A DNA stretch of 5,046 nt from an uncultured Oscillospiraceae bacterium (GTDB lineage: Bacteria > Bacillota > Clostridia > Oscillospirales > Oscillospiraceae): contig CAKTKV010000115.1 in assembly GCA_934572355.1 (NCBI GenBank), forward strand, positions 1-5,046. The letters are read 5' to 3'. Each line of letters starts with the position of its first letter. The first letter of the stretch is position 1. The notes beneath the pieces were generated by a model. The model had not been told where the DNA came from. It was given only the letters and a program-made list of their open reading frames with translations, and searched no databases. The position numbers and the translations under genes were made by a program. Shown here piece after piece: positions 1 to 5,046 of this stretch.

Positions 1-189
1 ACGACGGCACTGGGCGCGGCTTACCTTGCGGGGCTTGCCGTCGGCTACTGGGAAAGCCTTGAGGACGTGAAGCAGAACCAAGGGATCGACCGCGTGTTCA
101 CTCCGGAAATGGACTGCGATAAGCGCGCGGAGCTTCTGCGCGGCTGGCGTAAGGCCGTCAAGTGTGCCCAAGTATGGGCTGAGGAATAA
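1..189 (+). CDS. glpK: Glycerol kinase, C-terminal end (partial, 5' end outside window)
   Basis: The window opens in frame 1 inside a gene whose last 62 residues are visible before a TAA at 187-189. They begin [17 protein letters not shown] and end in [15 protein letters not shown]. This matches the C-terminal signature of FGGY-family glycerol kinase, where a [14 protein letters not shown] segment lies in the second actin-like domain near the ATP site and the protein ends in a GW-KAV-rA--W helix. Glycerol kinase phosphorylates glycerol with ATP to sn-glycerol 3-phosphate in the cytoplasm, feeding glycolysis through GlpD and lipid synthesis. The family is about 500 residues, so roughly 88% of the gene is upstream. 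The catalytic residues and any regulatory histidine are not in view. A hairpin terminator starts 4 bases after the stop, so this is the last gene of its transcript. Another FGGY sugar kinase is possible but less likely given the near-exact tail. Confidence 0.93.
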   Translation, partial: TTALGAAYLAGLAVGYWESLEDVKQNQGIDRVFTPEMDCDKRAELLRGWRKAVKCAQVWAEE

Positions 190-193
190 TAAT

Positions 194-231
194 AAAGCCT
201 TCTCCTTGTTCAGTCAAAGAGAAGGCTTTTT
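194..231 (+). terminator. Rho-independent terminator of glpK, possibly bidirectional
   Basis: The arm AAAGCCTTCTC (194-204) pairs perfectly over 11 bp with GAGAAGGCTTT (219-229) around a 14-base loop, and the right arm runs into a TTTTT tract (227-231). It begins 4 bases after the glpK stop. Read on the minus strand, the same hairpin lies 12 bases beyond the stop of the DUF896 gene and is followed by a broken T-rich run (TTTATTATT). It may therefore also end the convergent operon, though less efficiently. Confidence 0.9.
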
Positions 232-240
232 AGCTTGTAT

Positions 241-459
241 TTACGCCTTGGGTGTCTCGCCCTTTTTCGGCAGCTTGTGCTTCTTGCCGTCGGGCGTGAC
301 GATATAGGTGTTCTCCAGCAGCTCTATCGTGCCGCGGCGCCAGTCCTCGATGTACTCCCTGCGCAGCGCAGCGCGCTCCTCCTGCTCATCTGCGGTCAGT
401 TCGCGCTCCTTCGCAAGATGCGCAAGCTCGTTTATGCGGTCAAGCTTTTCCTGTGTCAT
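241..459 (-). CDS. UPF0291 / DUF896 family small cytoplasmic protein (YnzC-like)
   Basis: This is a 72-residue protein. Residues 1-45 are predicted as two charged helices: an N-terminal QEKLDRINELAHLAKERELT segment, a turn, then EQEERAALRREYIEDWR. A short tail reads ENTYIVTPDGKKHKLPKK. The order RINELA--AK---LT--E--E---LR-EYI, then LENT-IV-PDG, is the signature of UPF0291 (DUF896, B. subtilis YnzC), usually about 75 residues, so this copy is full length. The family has no signal peptide or membrane segment, and its biochemical role is unknown; the B. subtilis relative YneA-operon protein YneB/YnzC group gives no firm function, so none is assigned. The ATG overlaps the upstream yfbR stop as ATGA, and a perfect AGGAGG lies 7 bases before it inside yfbR. 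It is thus the second gene of the operon and is probably translationally coupled. Confidence 0.88.
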   Translation of the reverse strand: MTQEKLDRINELAHLAKERELTADEQEERAALRREYIEDWRRGTIELLENTYIVTPDGKKHKLPKKGETPKA

Positions 460-1058
460 GCTTTGCCCTCCTCGTCTATGGTCCCCAGCTCGTCGAGCGT
501 CAGCTCAAAGGCCGGGATGAATTTATCCAGAAAATATTTTACCTCCGGCAAGGGGCTCGCGTCGAGTATGGCGCGGGTCTGCTTCTCGGCGGAGATGAAC
601 TCGTTATTGCCGGTCTTACGCTCCTCGATGCACTTGATGTAGGCCGAGAGCTTGTCGGCAGCCTTTACGATGTCGTGCAGCTCCTCGGCATCCTTACCGT
701 AGAGCAGGGATTCATAGGTACCGCGCAGTTCCTCGGGCAGCGTCGCGAGAAGCTTATCGCAGGCGAGCTTCTCCACCTGCTTATAGGCGGACTGGATCTG
801 CGCGCTGTGGTACTTTATCGGCGTGGGCAGATCGCCGGTGAGGATCTCGGAGCTGTCATGGAACAGCGCGACGGATGCGCACCTGTCCGGATCGCAGGGG
901 ACGCCGTAAATATCGCGGCGGATGACCGCAAGCGCATGCGCGATCACGGCGACCATGTGGCTGTGCTCCTGTATGTTCTCGGGCAGCGCGTTTCTCATCA
1001 GACTCCAGCGGCCGATGTAGCGCATACGTGAAATGTAGGCAAAGAAATTGTGGCTCAT
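456..1058 (-). CDS. yfbR: YfbR-type HD-domain 5'-deoxynucleotidase
   Basis: This 200-residue protein is collinear with E. coli YfbR (199 residues), a metal-dependent phosphohydrolase that removes the 5'-phosphate from deoxyribonucleoside monophosphates (dAMP, dGMP, dTMP, dCMP) in the cytoplasm. It starts MSHNFFAYISRM as YfbR starts with an SHFFAHLSR segment. The key residues are in register: R17 and W18, H32 in EHSHM, the H67-D68 doublet in FHDSSEILTGDLPTP with E71 and D76, and D135 in KAADKLSAYIKCIEE. H32, H67, D68 and D135 form the HD metal site. A 33-base in-frame extension to a TTG at 1091 is possible, but it lacks homology to YfbR and begins about where the transcript should start, so ATG at 1058 is preferred. 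A GGAG (1072-1075) lies 13 bases upstream, which is somewhat far. Its role is nucleotide-pool housekeeping. The gene is first in an operon with DUF896. Confidence 0.93.
   Translation of the reverse strand: MSHNFFAYISRMRYIGRWSLMRNALPENIQEHSHMVAVIAHALAVIRRDIYGVPCDPDRCASVALFHDSSEILTGDLPTPIKYHSAQIQSAYKQVEKLACDKLLATLPEELRGTYESLLYGKDAEELHDIVKAADKLSAYIKCIEERKTGNNEFISAEKQTRAILDASPLPEVKYFLDKFIPAFELTLDELGTIDEEGKA
467..472 (-). promoter_or_regulatory. Shine-Dalgarno site of the DUF896 gene, inside yfbR
   Basis: The minus strand reads AGGAGG here, a perfect anti-16S match. It lies 7 bases before the ATG at 459 and within the last codons of yfbR. Together with the ATGA stop/start overlap it fixes the DUF896 start and suggests coupled but independently strong translation of the second gene. 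Confidence 0.85.
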
Positions 1059-1100
1059 ATATTCTTCTCTTCTCCGTATTTCTGTTTTCAAGCTGCCTTG

Positions 1101-1129
1101 ATTCTATCACGGCTGGAGAATTATTTCAA
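1101..1129 (-). promoter_or_regulatory. Sigma-A type promoter of the yfbR-DUF896 operon
   Basis: On the minus strand TTGAAA (1124-1129) is followed by a 17-base spacer and TAGAAT (1101-1106). TG sits one base before the -10 (TGATAGAAT), giving an extended -10. Transcription would start near 1094, leaving a leader of about 35 bases before ATG 1058. The start is too close to the in-frame TTG at 1091 to allow a ribosome site there, which supports the shorter YfbR. Confidence 0.75.
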
Positions 1130-1166
1130 TAAGCAGGATTTTTTGTAAATTTCATTTATATAAGTA

Positions 1167-1195
1167 TTGCAAAAGGCGAAGAGCAGTGTTAAAAT
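1167..1195 (+). promoter_or_regulatory. Sigma-A type promoter of typA
   Basis: TTGCAA (1167-1172), a 17-base spacer and TAAAAT (1190-1195) with TG one base upstream (TGTTAAAAT) form a good extended -10 promoter. The predicted start near 1202 leaves a leader of about 70 bases before the typA ATG. Its -35 lies 38 bases from the -35 of the divergent yfbR promoter, so the two face away from each other without overlapping. Confidence 0.7.
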
Positions 1196-1232
1196 TTCAT
1201 TTTGTGTTGAAAATAGTACATAGAAATTTTGA

Positions 1233-1246
1233 CCGCAGCTATGCGG
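1233..1246 (+). other. Small hairpin in the typA leader
   Basis: CCGCA (1233-1237) can pair with TGCGG (1242-1246) around a GCTA loop. It lies just 7 bases before the AAGGGAG Shine-Dalgarno sequence (1254-1260). The stem is only 5 bp but GC-rich. It does not cover the ribosome site, so a regulatory role is speculative. Confidence 0.35.
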
Positions 1247-1271
1247 ACGCAGCAAGGGAGCACTGATAGAT

Positions 1272-3092
1272 ATGGATAAGCTTAGAAACGTCGCCATTAT
1301 TGCACACGTTGACCACGGCAAGACTACTCTTGTCGATGAAATGCTCAAGCAGTCCGGCGTTTACCGCGAAAACCAGGAGGTCGTGGAGCGCGTCATGGAC
1401 TCGAACGATCTCGAACGTGAGCGCGGCATCACCATCATGGCAAAGAACACCGCCGTGTGGTACGGCGACACGAAGATAAACATAGTTGATACCCCGGGTC
1501 ACGCCGACTTCGGCGGCGAGGTAGAGCGTATACTCAAGATGGTAAACGGCGTTATCCTGCTGGTCGACGCCGCGGAGGGTCCGATGCCGCAGACGCGCTT
1601 CGTGCTCAGCCGCGCGCTGGAGCTCGGCCACCGCGTCATCGTCGTCGTCAATAAGATCGACCGCCCCGACCAGCGTATACACGAGGTCATAGATGAGGTG
1701 CTCGAACTGCTCATCGACCTCAACGCGACGGATGAGCAGCTGGATTCCCCGATGCTCTTCTGCTCCGGCCGGCAGGGCACTGCGAGCTACTCCCCCGACG
1801 TTCCCGGCACCGACCTCAAGCCCCTGTTCGACACGATCCTTGACTATATCCCCGCGCCGAGCATGGACCTTGACAAGCCCTTCCAGATGCTCGTCAGCAG
1901 TATCGACTATAACGAGTACGTCGGCCGTATCGCCATCGGGCGCATCGAGCGCGGCGTGATAAAGCAGAACCAGGAGATCGAGGTCTGCAACTACCACAAT
2001 CAGGACGAGCCGCCCATGAAGGCCAAGGCCGTGTCGCTCTACCAGTTCGACGGGCTCAACAGAGTCCCCGTGACCGAGGCGGGCGCGGGCAACATCATCG
2101 CCATGAGCGGTATAGGCGATGTCACCATCGGTGACACTATCTGCGCCAGAGGCTTTGCCGAGCCGATAGAGTTCGTGAAGATCGGCGCGCCGACGCTGGA
2201 AATGACTTTCTCGGTAAACGACAGCCCCTTTGCGGGGACTGAGGGCAAGTTCGTCACCTCCCGCCAGATACGCGACCGTCTCTTCCGCGAGACGCTCAAG
2301 GACGTTTCACTCCGCGTCTCCGAGATCGGCAGCAGCACCGACAGCTTCAACGTCGCAGGCCGCGGCGAAATGAGCCTGTCCATACTTATCGAGACCATGC
2401 GCCGCGAGGGTTATGAGTTTCAGGTGTCTCCCCCGCGCGTGCTGTATCAGGAGATAGACGGGCAGAAGTGCGAGCCTATCGAGCGCGTTGTCGTCGACGT
2501 GCCGCAGGACAGCATGGGCTCCGTCATGGAAAAGCTCGGCGCGCGCAAGGGCGAGTTCCTTGAAATGACCCCTGCCGGCAACCGCATGAAGATGGAATTC
2601 CTTGTCCCGTCCCGCGGACTGTTCGGCTACCGCAACGAGTTCCTTACCGACACCAAGGGCGAGGGCATCCTTGCCTCCGTGTTCGAGAAGTACGCGCCCT
2701 ACAAGGGCGATATCGCCCGCCGCAGCACCGGCTCCCTTATCGCGTGGGAGACTGGCGAGGCTGTGGCCTACGGTATCTGGAACGCGCAGGAGCGCGGCGC
2801 AATGTTCATCACGCCGGGCACGAAGGTCTATGCCGGTATGGTCATAGGCGTCACGCAGAAGAGCGACGATGTTCCCGTCAACGTCTGCCGCACGAAGCAC
2901 CTGACGAACACCCGTGCCTCCGGCTCCGACGAGGCGCTGCGCCTTGTCCCGCCGAGACAGCTCAGCCTTGAGCAGTGCCTTGAGTTCCTTGCCGATGACG
3001 AGCTGCTTGAAGTCACGCCGAAGAATCTCCGCTTGCGCAAGAGCATTCTCGACCACAGCCTGAGAATGAAGAACGTCATGAGAAATAGATAA
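1272..3092 (+). CDS. typA: Translational GTPase TypA/BipA
   Basis: This 606-residue protein is of normal length for TypA/BipA (E. coli about 607). It is an EF-G-like GTPase that binds ribosomes and supports 50S assembly, notably at low temperature and under stress. All G motifs are present: G1 AHVDHGKT at 11-18, G2 RGITI at 51-55 with T54, G3 DTPGH at 73-77 including the catalytic H77, G4 NKID at 127-130, and a G5-like SGRQG at 165-169. By family layout the G domain (about 1-200) is followed by a beta-barrel domain II, EF-G-like domains III and V, and the BipA-specific C-terminal domain. The last of these includes the conserved LTNTRASGSDEALRL segment. LGARKGEF and SRGLFGYRNEFLT, also typical of TypA, separate it from EF-G and LepA. 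The start is ATG 1272 with AAGGGAG 11 bases upstream and homology beginning at once. The gene is monocistronic, with its own promoter and terminator. Confidence 0.98.
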   Translation: MDKLRNVAIIAHVDHGKTTLVDEMLKQSGVYRENQEVVERVMDSNDLERERGITIMAKNTAVWYGDTKINIVDTPGHADFGGEVERILKMVNGVILLVDAAEGPMPQTRFVLSRALELGHRVIVVVNKIDRPDQRIHEVIDEVLELLIDLNATDEQLDSPMLFCSGRQGTASYSPDVPGTDLKPLFDTILDYIPAPSMDLDKPFQMLVSSIDYNEYVGRIAIGRIERGVIKQNQEIEVCNYHNQDEPPMKAKAVSLYQFDGLNRVPVTEAGAGNIIAMSGIGDVTIGDTICARGFAEPIEFVKIGAPTLEMTFSVNDSPFAGTEGKFVTSRQIRDRLFRETLKDVSLRVSEIGSSTDSFNVAGRGEMSLSILIETMRREGYEFQVSPPRVLYQEIDGQKCEPIERVVVDVPQDSMGSVMEKLGARKGEFLEMTPAGNRMKMEFLVPSRGLFGYRNEFLTDTKGEGILASVFEKYAPYKGDIARRSTGSLIAWETGEAVAYGIWNAQERGAMFITPGTKVYAGMVIGVTQKSDDVPVNVCRTKHLTNTRASGSDEALRLVPPRQLSLEQCLEFLADDELLEVTPKNLRLRKSILDHSLRMKNVMRNR

Positions 3093-3099
3093 TAAGTGT

Positions 3100-3137
3100 A
3101 AAAAAGCTCGCGCCGCAATTGCGGCGCGAGTATTTTT
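3100..3137. terminator. Bidirectional rho-independent terminator shared by typA and the PepSY gene
   Basis: CTCGCGCCGC (3107-3116) pairs over 10 bp with GCGGCGCGAG (3121-3130) around AATT. On the plus strand it is followed by TATTTTT (3131-3137), ending typA 14 bases after its stop. On the minus strand it is followed by C and six T (3105-3100), ending the PepSY gene 19 bases after its stop. The GC-rich stem and T tracts on both sides make two-way termination likely. Confidence 0.92.
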
Positions 3138-3149
3138 GTAGGCTTTATG

Positions 3150-3458
3150 TCAGTCCTGCGGCTCGACATTGCTGTGAAGTATCTCACCGGTGACAGCGTC
3201 GATAATGTAGCTGTATTCGTTCACATGGTCGTCAAACTCAACGTCGTACCATGCGGAGCGGCGACCCTTTTCAAACTCCACGTCGTCGGCATAGATCATG
3301 GTGACGGTGGTACCGGCGTCCTCAAGCGCGATGTTCAGTGCGGCGTCTGCGCCGATGTAGTTGGTCTTGTAGCGGTAGATGAAATAGCCGCCGATAGCAG
3401 CGCCGATGATGACGAGTACGAGTAATGCGATAAGAATGTTTTTGAGTGTCTTGTTCAT
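3150..3458 (-). CDS. Membrane-anchored single PepSY-domain protein
   Basis: This is a 102-residue protein. Residues 1-7 are short and basic (K3, K6), residues 8-28 are one strongly hydrophobic helix (ILIALLVLVIIGAAIGGYFIY), and residues 34-96 form one PepSY domain. The domain shows an initial helix (IGADAALNIALEDAG), central strands (SAWYDVEFDDHVNEYSYIIDA) and the typical end DAVTGEIL. There is no lipobox cysteine and no clear signal peptidase site, so the helix is probably a signal anchor with the domain outside the membrane. PepSY domains occur in M4 peptidase propeptides and in many cell-surface proteins, and are thought to modulate proteases or bind the envelope. The substrate of this one cannot be told. 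The start ATG is supported by AAGGAG (3467-3472) 8 bases upstream. The gene stands alone, between its own leader and the terminator shared with typA. Confidence 0.88.
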   Translation of the reverse strand: MNKTLKNILIALLVLVIIGAAIGGYFIYRYKTNYIGADAALNIALEDAGTTVTMIYADDVEFEKGRRSAWYDVEFDDHVNEYSYIIDAVTGEILHSNVEPQD

Positions 3459-3499
3459 TTTTCCTTCTCCTTTTTCCTAGCTCATTTCAGCTTGGCTAT

Positions 3500-3505
3500 A
3501 TTCTA
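3500..3505 (-). promoter_or_regulatory. Possible -10 element for the PepSY gene
   Basis: The minus strand reads TAGAAT here, the same -10 as the yfbR promoter, 41 bases before the PepSY ATG. No good -35 is seen at 16-18 bases; only a T-rich run is there, so the assignment is weak. Some expression could instead come from read-through of the symporter terminator. Confidence 0.3.
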
Positions 3506-3539
3506 TTACGAGGTTTTAAGAAAAAAATTAGAAACATTA

Positions 3540-3573
3540 AGAAATTGGGCACGCCGGTTCGACGTGCCCAATT
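3540..3573 (-). terminator. Hairpin terminator of the symporter gene
   Basis: AATTGGGCACG (3543-3553) pairs over 11 bp with CGTGCCCAATT (3563-3573) around a 9-base loop. On the minus strand it starts 15 bases after the symporter stop and is followed by a short, interrupted T run (TTTCTT). The strong stem and weak tail suggest efficient but possibly leaky termination before the PepSY gene. Confidence 0.75.
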
Positions 3574-3588
3574 GATGTGGTTTTAAGC

Positions 3589-4842
3589 TTATTCCGCGGA
3601 GACGGTATCCTTGTGCAGCTGCTTCTGGAGCCAATCCTTGCCGTCGACATAGCGGGAGACGATGAAGGAGACGACGTAGTCCCCGGCAGCGTTCACCATA
3701 GTAGCGGGAGGATCGACGAGGTTGCCGAGCGCGATGGCTATCGGGTAGGCAATGGCCAGCTGATCCGGGAAGAAGATGGAGCAGACGACGAGCTCGCCCG
3801 TACCGCCGCCGCCGGGAATACCGGACATTGCGACCGAGGAGAATACCGCGACGATTATCGCGAGTATCGCTTCCCAGGTGCCGAAGTCCTGACCGAAGAT
3901 GCCGAACAGGAACGCGACCTTGACTATCGCGCTCATCGCGGAGCCATCCATGTGCATCGTTGCGCCCATGGGCAGGACGATGTCGCGCACGTCGCTGGAG
4001 ATGCCGGTGTCGTCAGCGGCTTCCATGTTGGTCGGGATAGTAGCGACGGAGGAGCAGGTGCCGAAGGCCGTCATAGCCGGGGCAAACAGGTGCTTGAACA
4101 TGACCTTGGCAGCGCCCTTGCCGCCGCCGAAGCGGGCGTATATCGGGGAGGAGACAAGCATATAGACAAAGCACATGATATAGTAGATGATAAGCGTGCG
4201 GCTGTAGTCGCCGATGAGGGAGGGGCCGTAGCTTGCGACGAGGTATGCGAAGAAGCCGAAGAAGCCGATAGGCGCATAGTAGGTGATGATCTTGACGGTC
4301 TTCATGATGCAGTTGGTGATGTCCTCAAGCAGCTGCGCGGTCTTGGTCGCGGGGCCGCCGGCCATCTGGATGCCGAAGCCGAAGATTATCGCCGCGACGA
4401 TCAGAGGCAGGATAGCCCTGCGGCTGAGCAGCTCCGCAAAGTCGGGCTTAGTGAAGAAGTTGATTATCATATCAGCCACGCCGAGCGTCGAGCCGACCTC
4501 GCCCTCAGTGACAACATAGGTGCCCTGAACGAGCGGGAATATGCGCACGACTATGTACATCAGCACTGCGGCGATAGCAGCCGTGACCGCAAACACTGCG
4601 ACGGTGACGCCGAGCACCTTGCCCGCGCGCTTCGCGCTGCCCATGTTCGCGATGGCGGAGGAGATGGAGCAGAACACCATCGGCACCACGACGCAGAACA
4701 TCATGTTTATGAACACCGTGCCCAGCGGCTCGAGGGCGGTCGCTCCCGGCCATACCGCACCGACGATGCAGCCGGCGACGATGCCGACGAGCATGGAGAT
4801 TATGAACCAATAGCGCTTGAAGAAGGATTCTGATTTGTTCAT
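3589..4842 (-). CDS. SDF/DAACS-family cation-coupled amino acid symporter, probably for a non-acidic substrate
   Basis: This 417-residue integral membrane protein has the full fold of the GltPh/GltP/DctA family, secondary symporters driven by sodium or protons. Hydrophobic segments run from about residue 11, and the core elements follow in order. The HP1 serine motif is GTCSSVATIP (261-270). TM7 is LPMGATMHMDGSAM (290-303), equal to the family NMDGT. The HP2 tip is SGIPGGGG (340-347). TM8 is LVDPPATMVNAAGD (375-388). By alignment to GltPh, D377 (D394, amino-group contact), N384 (N401), D388 (D405) and D299 (D312, sodium site) are kept, but R397 is A380. R276 and M395, where relatives carry the other arginine, are C263 and P378. 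Amino acid transport is thus likely and aspartate/glutamate unlikely. The start is ATG 4842, with AAAGGGG ending 8 bases upstream. It is divergent from a putative AraC regulator. Exact substrate and ion are unknown. Confidence 0.93.
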   Translation of the reverse strand: MNKSESFFKRYWFIISMLVGIVAGCIVGAVWPGATALEPLGTVFINMMFCVVVPMVFCSISSAIANMGSAKRAGKVLGVTVAVFAVTAAIAAVLMYIVVRIFPLVQGTYVVTEGEVGSTLGVADMIINFFTKPDFAELLSRRAILPLIVAAIIFGFGIQMAGGPATKTAQLLEDITNCIMKTVKIITYYAPIGFFGFFAYLVASYGPSLIGDYSRTLIIYYIMCFVYMLVSSPIYARFGGGKGAAKVMFKHLFAPAMTAFGTCSSVATIPTNMEAADDTGISSDVRDIVLPMGATMHMDGSAMSAIVKVAFLFGIFGQDFGTWEAILAIIVAVFSSVAMSGIPGGGGTGELVVCSIFFPDQLAIAYPIAIALGNLVDPPATMVNAAGDYVVSFIVSRYVDGKDWLQKQLHKDTVSAE

Positions 4843-4874
4843 GGCTGACGCCCCTTTCCAAATTTATGTGGTAT

Positions 4875-4902
4875 ATTATATTCGCTCAATTTGCAAAGTA
4901 AA
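4875..4902 (-). promoter_or_regulatory. Sigma-A type promoter of the symporter gene
   Basis: On the minus strand TTTACT (4897-4902), a 16-base spacer and a perfect TATAAT (4875-4880) predict a start near 4868 and a leader of about 26 bases. The -35 is imperfect (4 of 6) and lies inside an inverted repeat (4887-4905), as would suit a regulated promoter. Confidence 0.65.
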
Positions 4903-4905
4903 TTG
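4887..4905. promoter_or_regulatory. Inverted repeat over the symporter -35 (candidate operator)
   Basis: CAATTT (4887-4892) and AAATTG (4900-4905) form a perfect 6-bp inverted repeat separated by 7 bases, covering the symporter -35. The arms are AT-rich, so chance is not excluded. The position between two divergent promoters makes an operator plausible. Confidence 0.35.
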
Positions 4906-4941
4906 TAACGCGTGCTTGAAACATTGCAAAAAATGCTGTAT
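4891..4941 (+). repeat. Imperfect 17-base direct repeat between the divergent promoters
   Basis: TTGCAAAGTAAATTGTA (4891-4907) and TTGCAAAAAATGCTGTA (4925-4941) share TTGCAAA, one central A and TGTA (12 of 17 positions), 34 bases apart start to start. The first copy covers the symporter -35; the second covers the spacer and part of the -10 of the regulator gene. AraC-type proteins commonly bind directly repeated half-sites of about this size, so these are candidate sites for the adjacent regulator. This is inference. Confidence 0.35.
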
Positions 4942-4944
4942 AAT
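4916..4944 (+). promoter_or_regulatory. Sigma-A type promoter of the putative AraC-type regulator
   Basis: TTGAAA (4916-4921), a 17-base spacer and a perfect TATAAT (4939-4944) form the best promoter in the window. Transcription would begin near 4951, giving a very short leader of about 14 bases that just contains the ribosome site. Confidence 0.8.
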
Positions 4945-4964
4945 ATTTATCAGAGGTGAACGCT

Positions 4965-5046
4965 GTGGAAACTGCTATAAACAGAGCCGGATATCTGCGC
5001 GAGAGCTATCATTATTTCCATCTCAAGGACACTGCCGGGCAGGAGC
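4965..5046 (+). CDS. Putative AraC-family transcriptional regulator, N-terminus (partial, 3' end outside window)
   Basis: From a GTG at 4965 an open frame runs to the window end, giving 27 residues ending YHYFHLKDTAGQE. AGAGGTG (4952-4958) lies 6 bases before the GTG, and no in-frame ATG follows in view, so the GTG start is well supported. The segment NRAGYLRESYHYFHLKDTAGQE resembles the opening of the cupin sensor domain of AraC-family regulators from Clostridia. There a strand with FHL-DT-G is soon followed by a histidine-rich HFHE-F motif, which would lie just beyond the window. The helix-turn-helix part is not visible, so the family call rests on a short stretch and on context: a regulator divergent from a transporter. 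If right, it probably controls its own gene and the symporter. Confidence 0.6.
   Translation, partial: METAINRAGYLRESYHYFHLKDTAGQE

Noticed and set aside
453..1031. A 192-codon plus-strand open frame opposite yfbR.
   Set aside because: yfbR carries all HD active-site residues, and the opposite frame has no motif, so it is a shadow.
1121..1348. A 75-codon minus-strand open frame across the yfbR-typA gap.
   Set aside because: It runs through both divergent promoters and the typA start, and its translation looks random (serine- and leucine-rich, no motif).
1239..1997. A 252-codon minus-strand open frame over the typA GTP-binding domain.
   Set aside because: It is antisense to conserved G-domain motifs, and its composition reflects the complement of typA codons.
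2307..3056. A 249-codon minus-strand open frame over the 3' half of typA.
   Set aside because: Low-complexity antisense translation with no family resemblance; typA is intact on the other strand.
3107..3130. The perfect GC-rich palindrome considered as a protein-binding operator or replication site.
   Set aside because: T tracts on both sides and its place between convergent stop codons explain it fully as a two-way terminator.
3577..4833. A 418-codon plus-strand open frame lying antisense across nearly the whole symporter gene.
   Set aside because: Its product is rich in D, H, R, G and A with no hydrophobic core or recognisable motif. It is the shadow expected opposite a GC-rich membrane-protein gene, and the minus-strand gene has clear family motifs, RBS and promoter.

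Overview
The window is ordinary chromosomal DNA from a moderately GC-rich Gram-positive bacterium. A Clostridia (Oscillospiraceae-like) host is the best guess. It rests on the small UPF0291/DUF896 protein (a Firmicutes family), strong purine-rich ribosome binding sites, AT-rich intergenic promoters of sigma-A type, and gene sequences that resemble gut Clostridia. This placement is inference from remembered families, not from a search.

Layout. (1) Positions 1-189 are the last 62 codons of a glycerol kinase gene, closed by a hairpin terminator. (2) Positions 241-1058, minus strand, hold a two-gene unit. A YfbR-type HD-domain 5'-deoxynucleotidase comes first, overlapped by ATGA with a UPF0291/DUF896 protein. 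Its promoter lies at 1101-1129. (3) Positions 1272-3092, plus strand, encode the ribosome-associated GTPase TypA/BipA. It is transcribed divergently from its own extended -10 promoter and ends at a strong hairpin. (4) Positions 3150-3458, minus strand, encode a small membrane-anchored PepSY protein that converges on typA and shares its bidirectional terminator. (5) Positions 3589-4842, minus strand, encode a sodium/proton-coupled amino-acid or dicarboxylate symporter of the SDF (DAACS) family. (6) From 4965 to the window end, plus strand, is the start of what looks like an AraC-type regulator gene, divergent from the symporter.

The genes are mostly housekeeping and are not one pathway. The functional links that can be argued are the yfbR-DUF896 operon and the symporter with its divergent putative regulator. 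The 122-base gap of that pair carries two near-consensus promoters back to back plus repeats that could be operators. The most interesting protein-level point is that the symporter lacks the arginine that reads the acidic side chain in aspartate/glutamate transporters, so its substrate is probably not a dicarboxylic amino acid. No mobile element, CRISPR array, RNA gene or clearly new system was seen. No gene-free stretch exceeds 300 bases.
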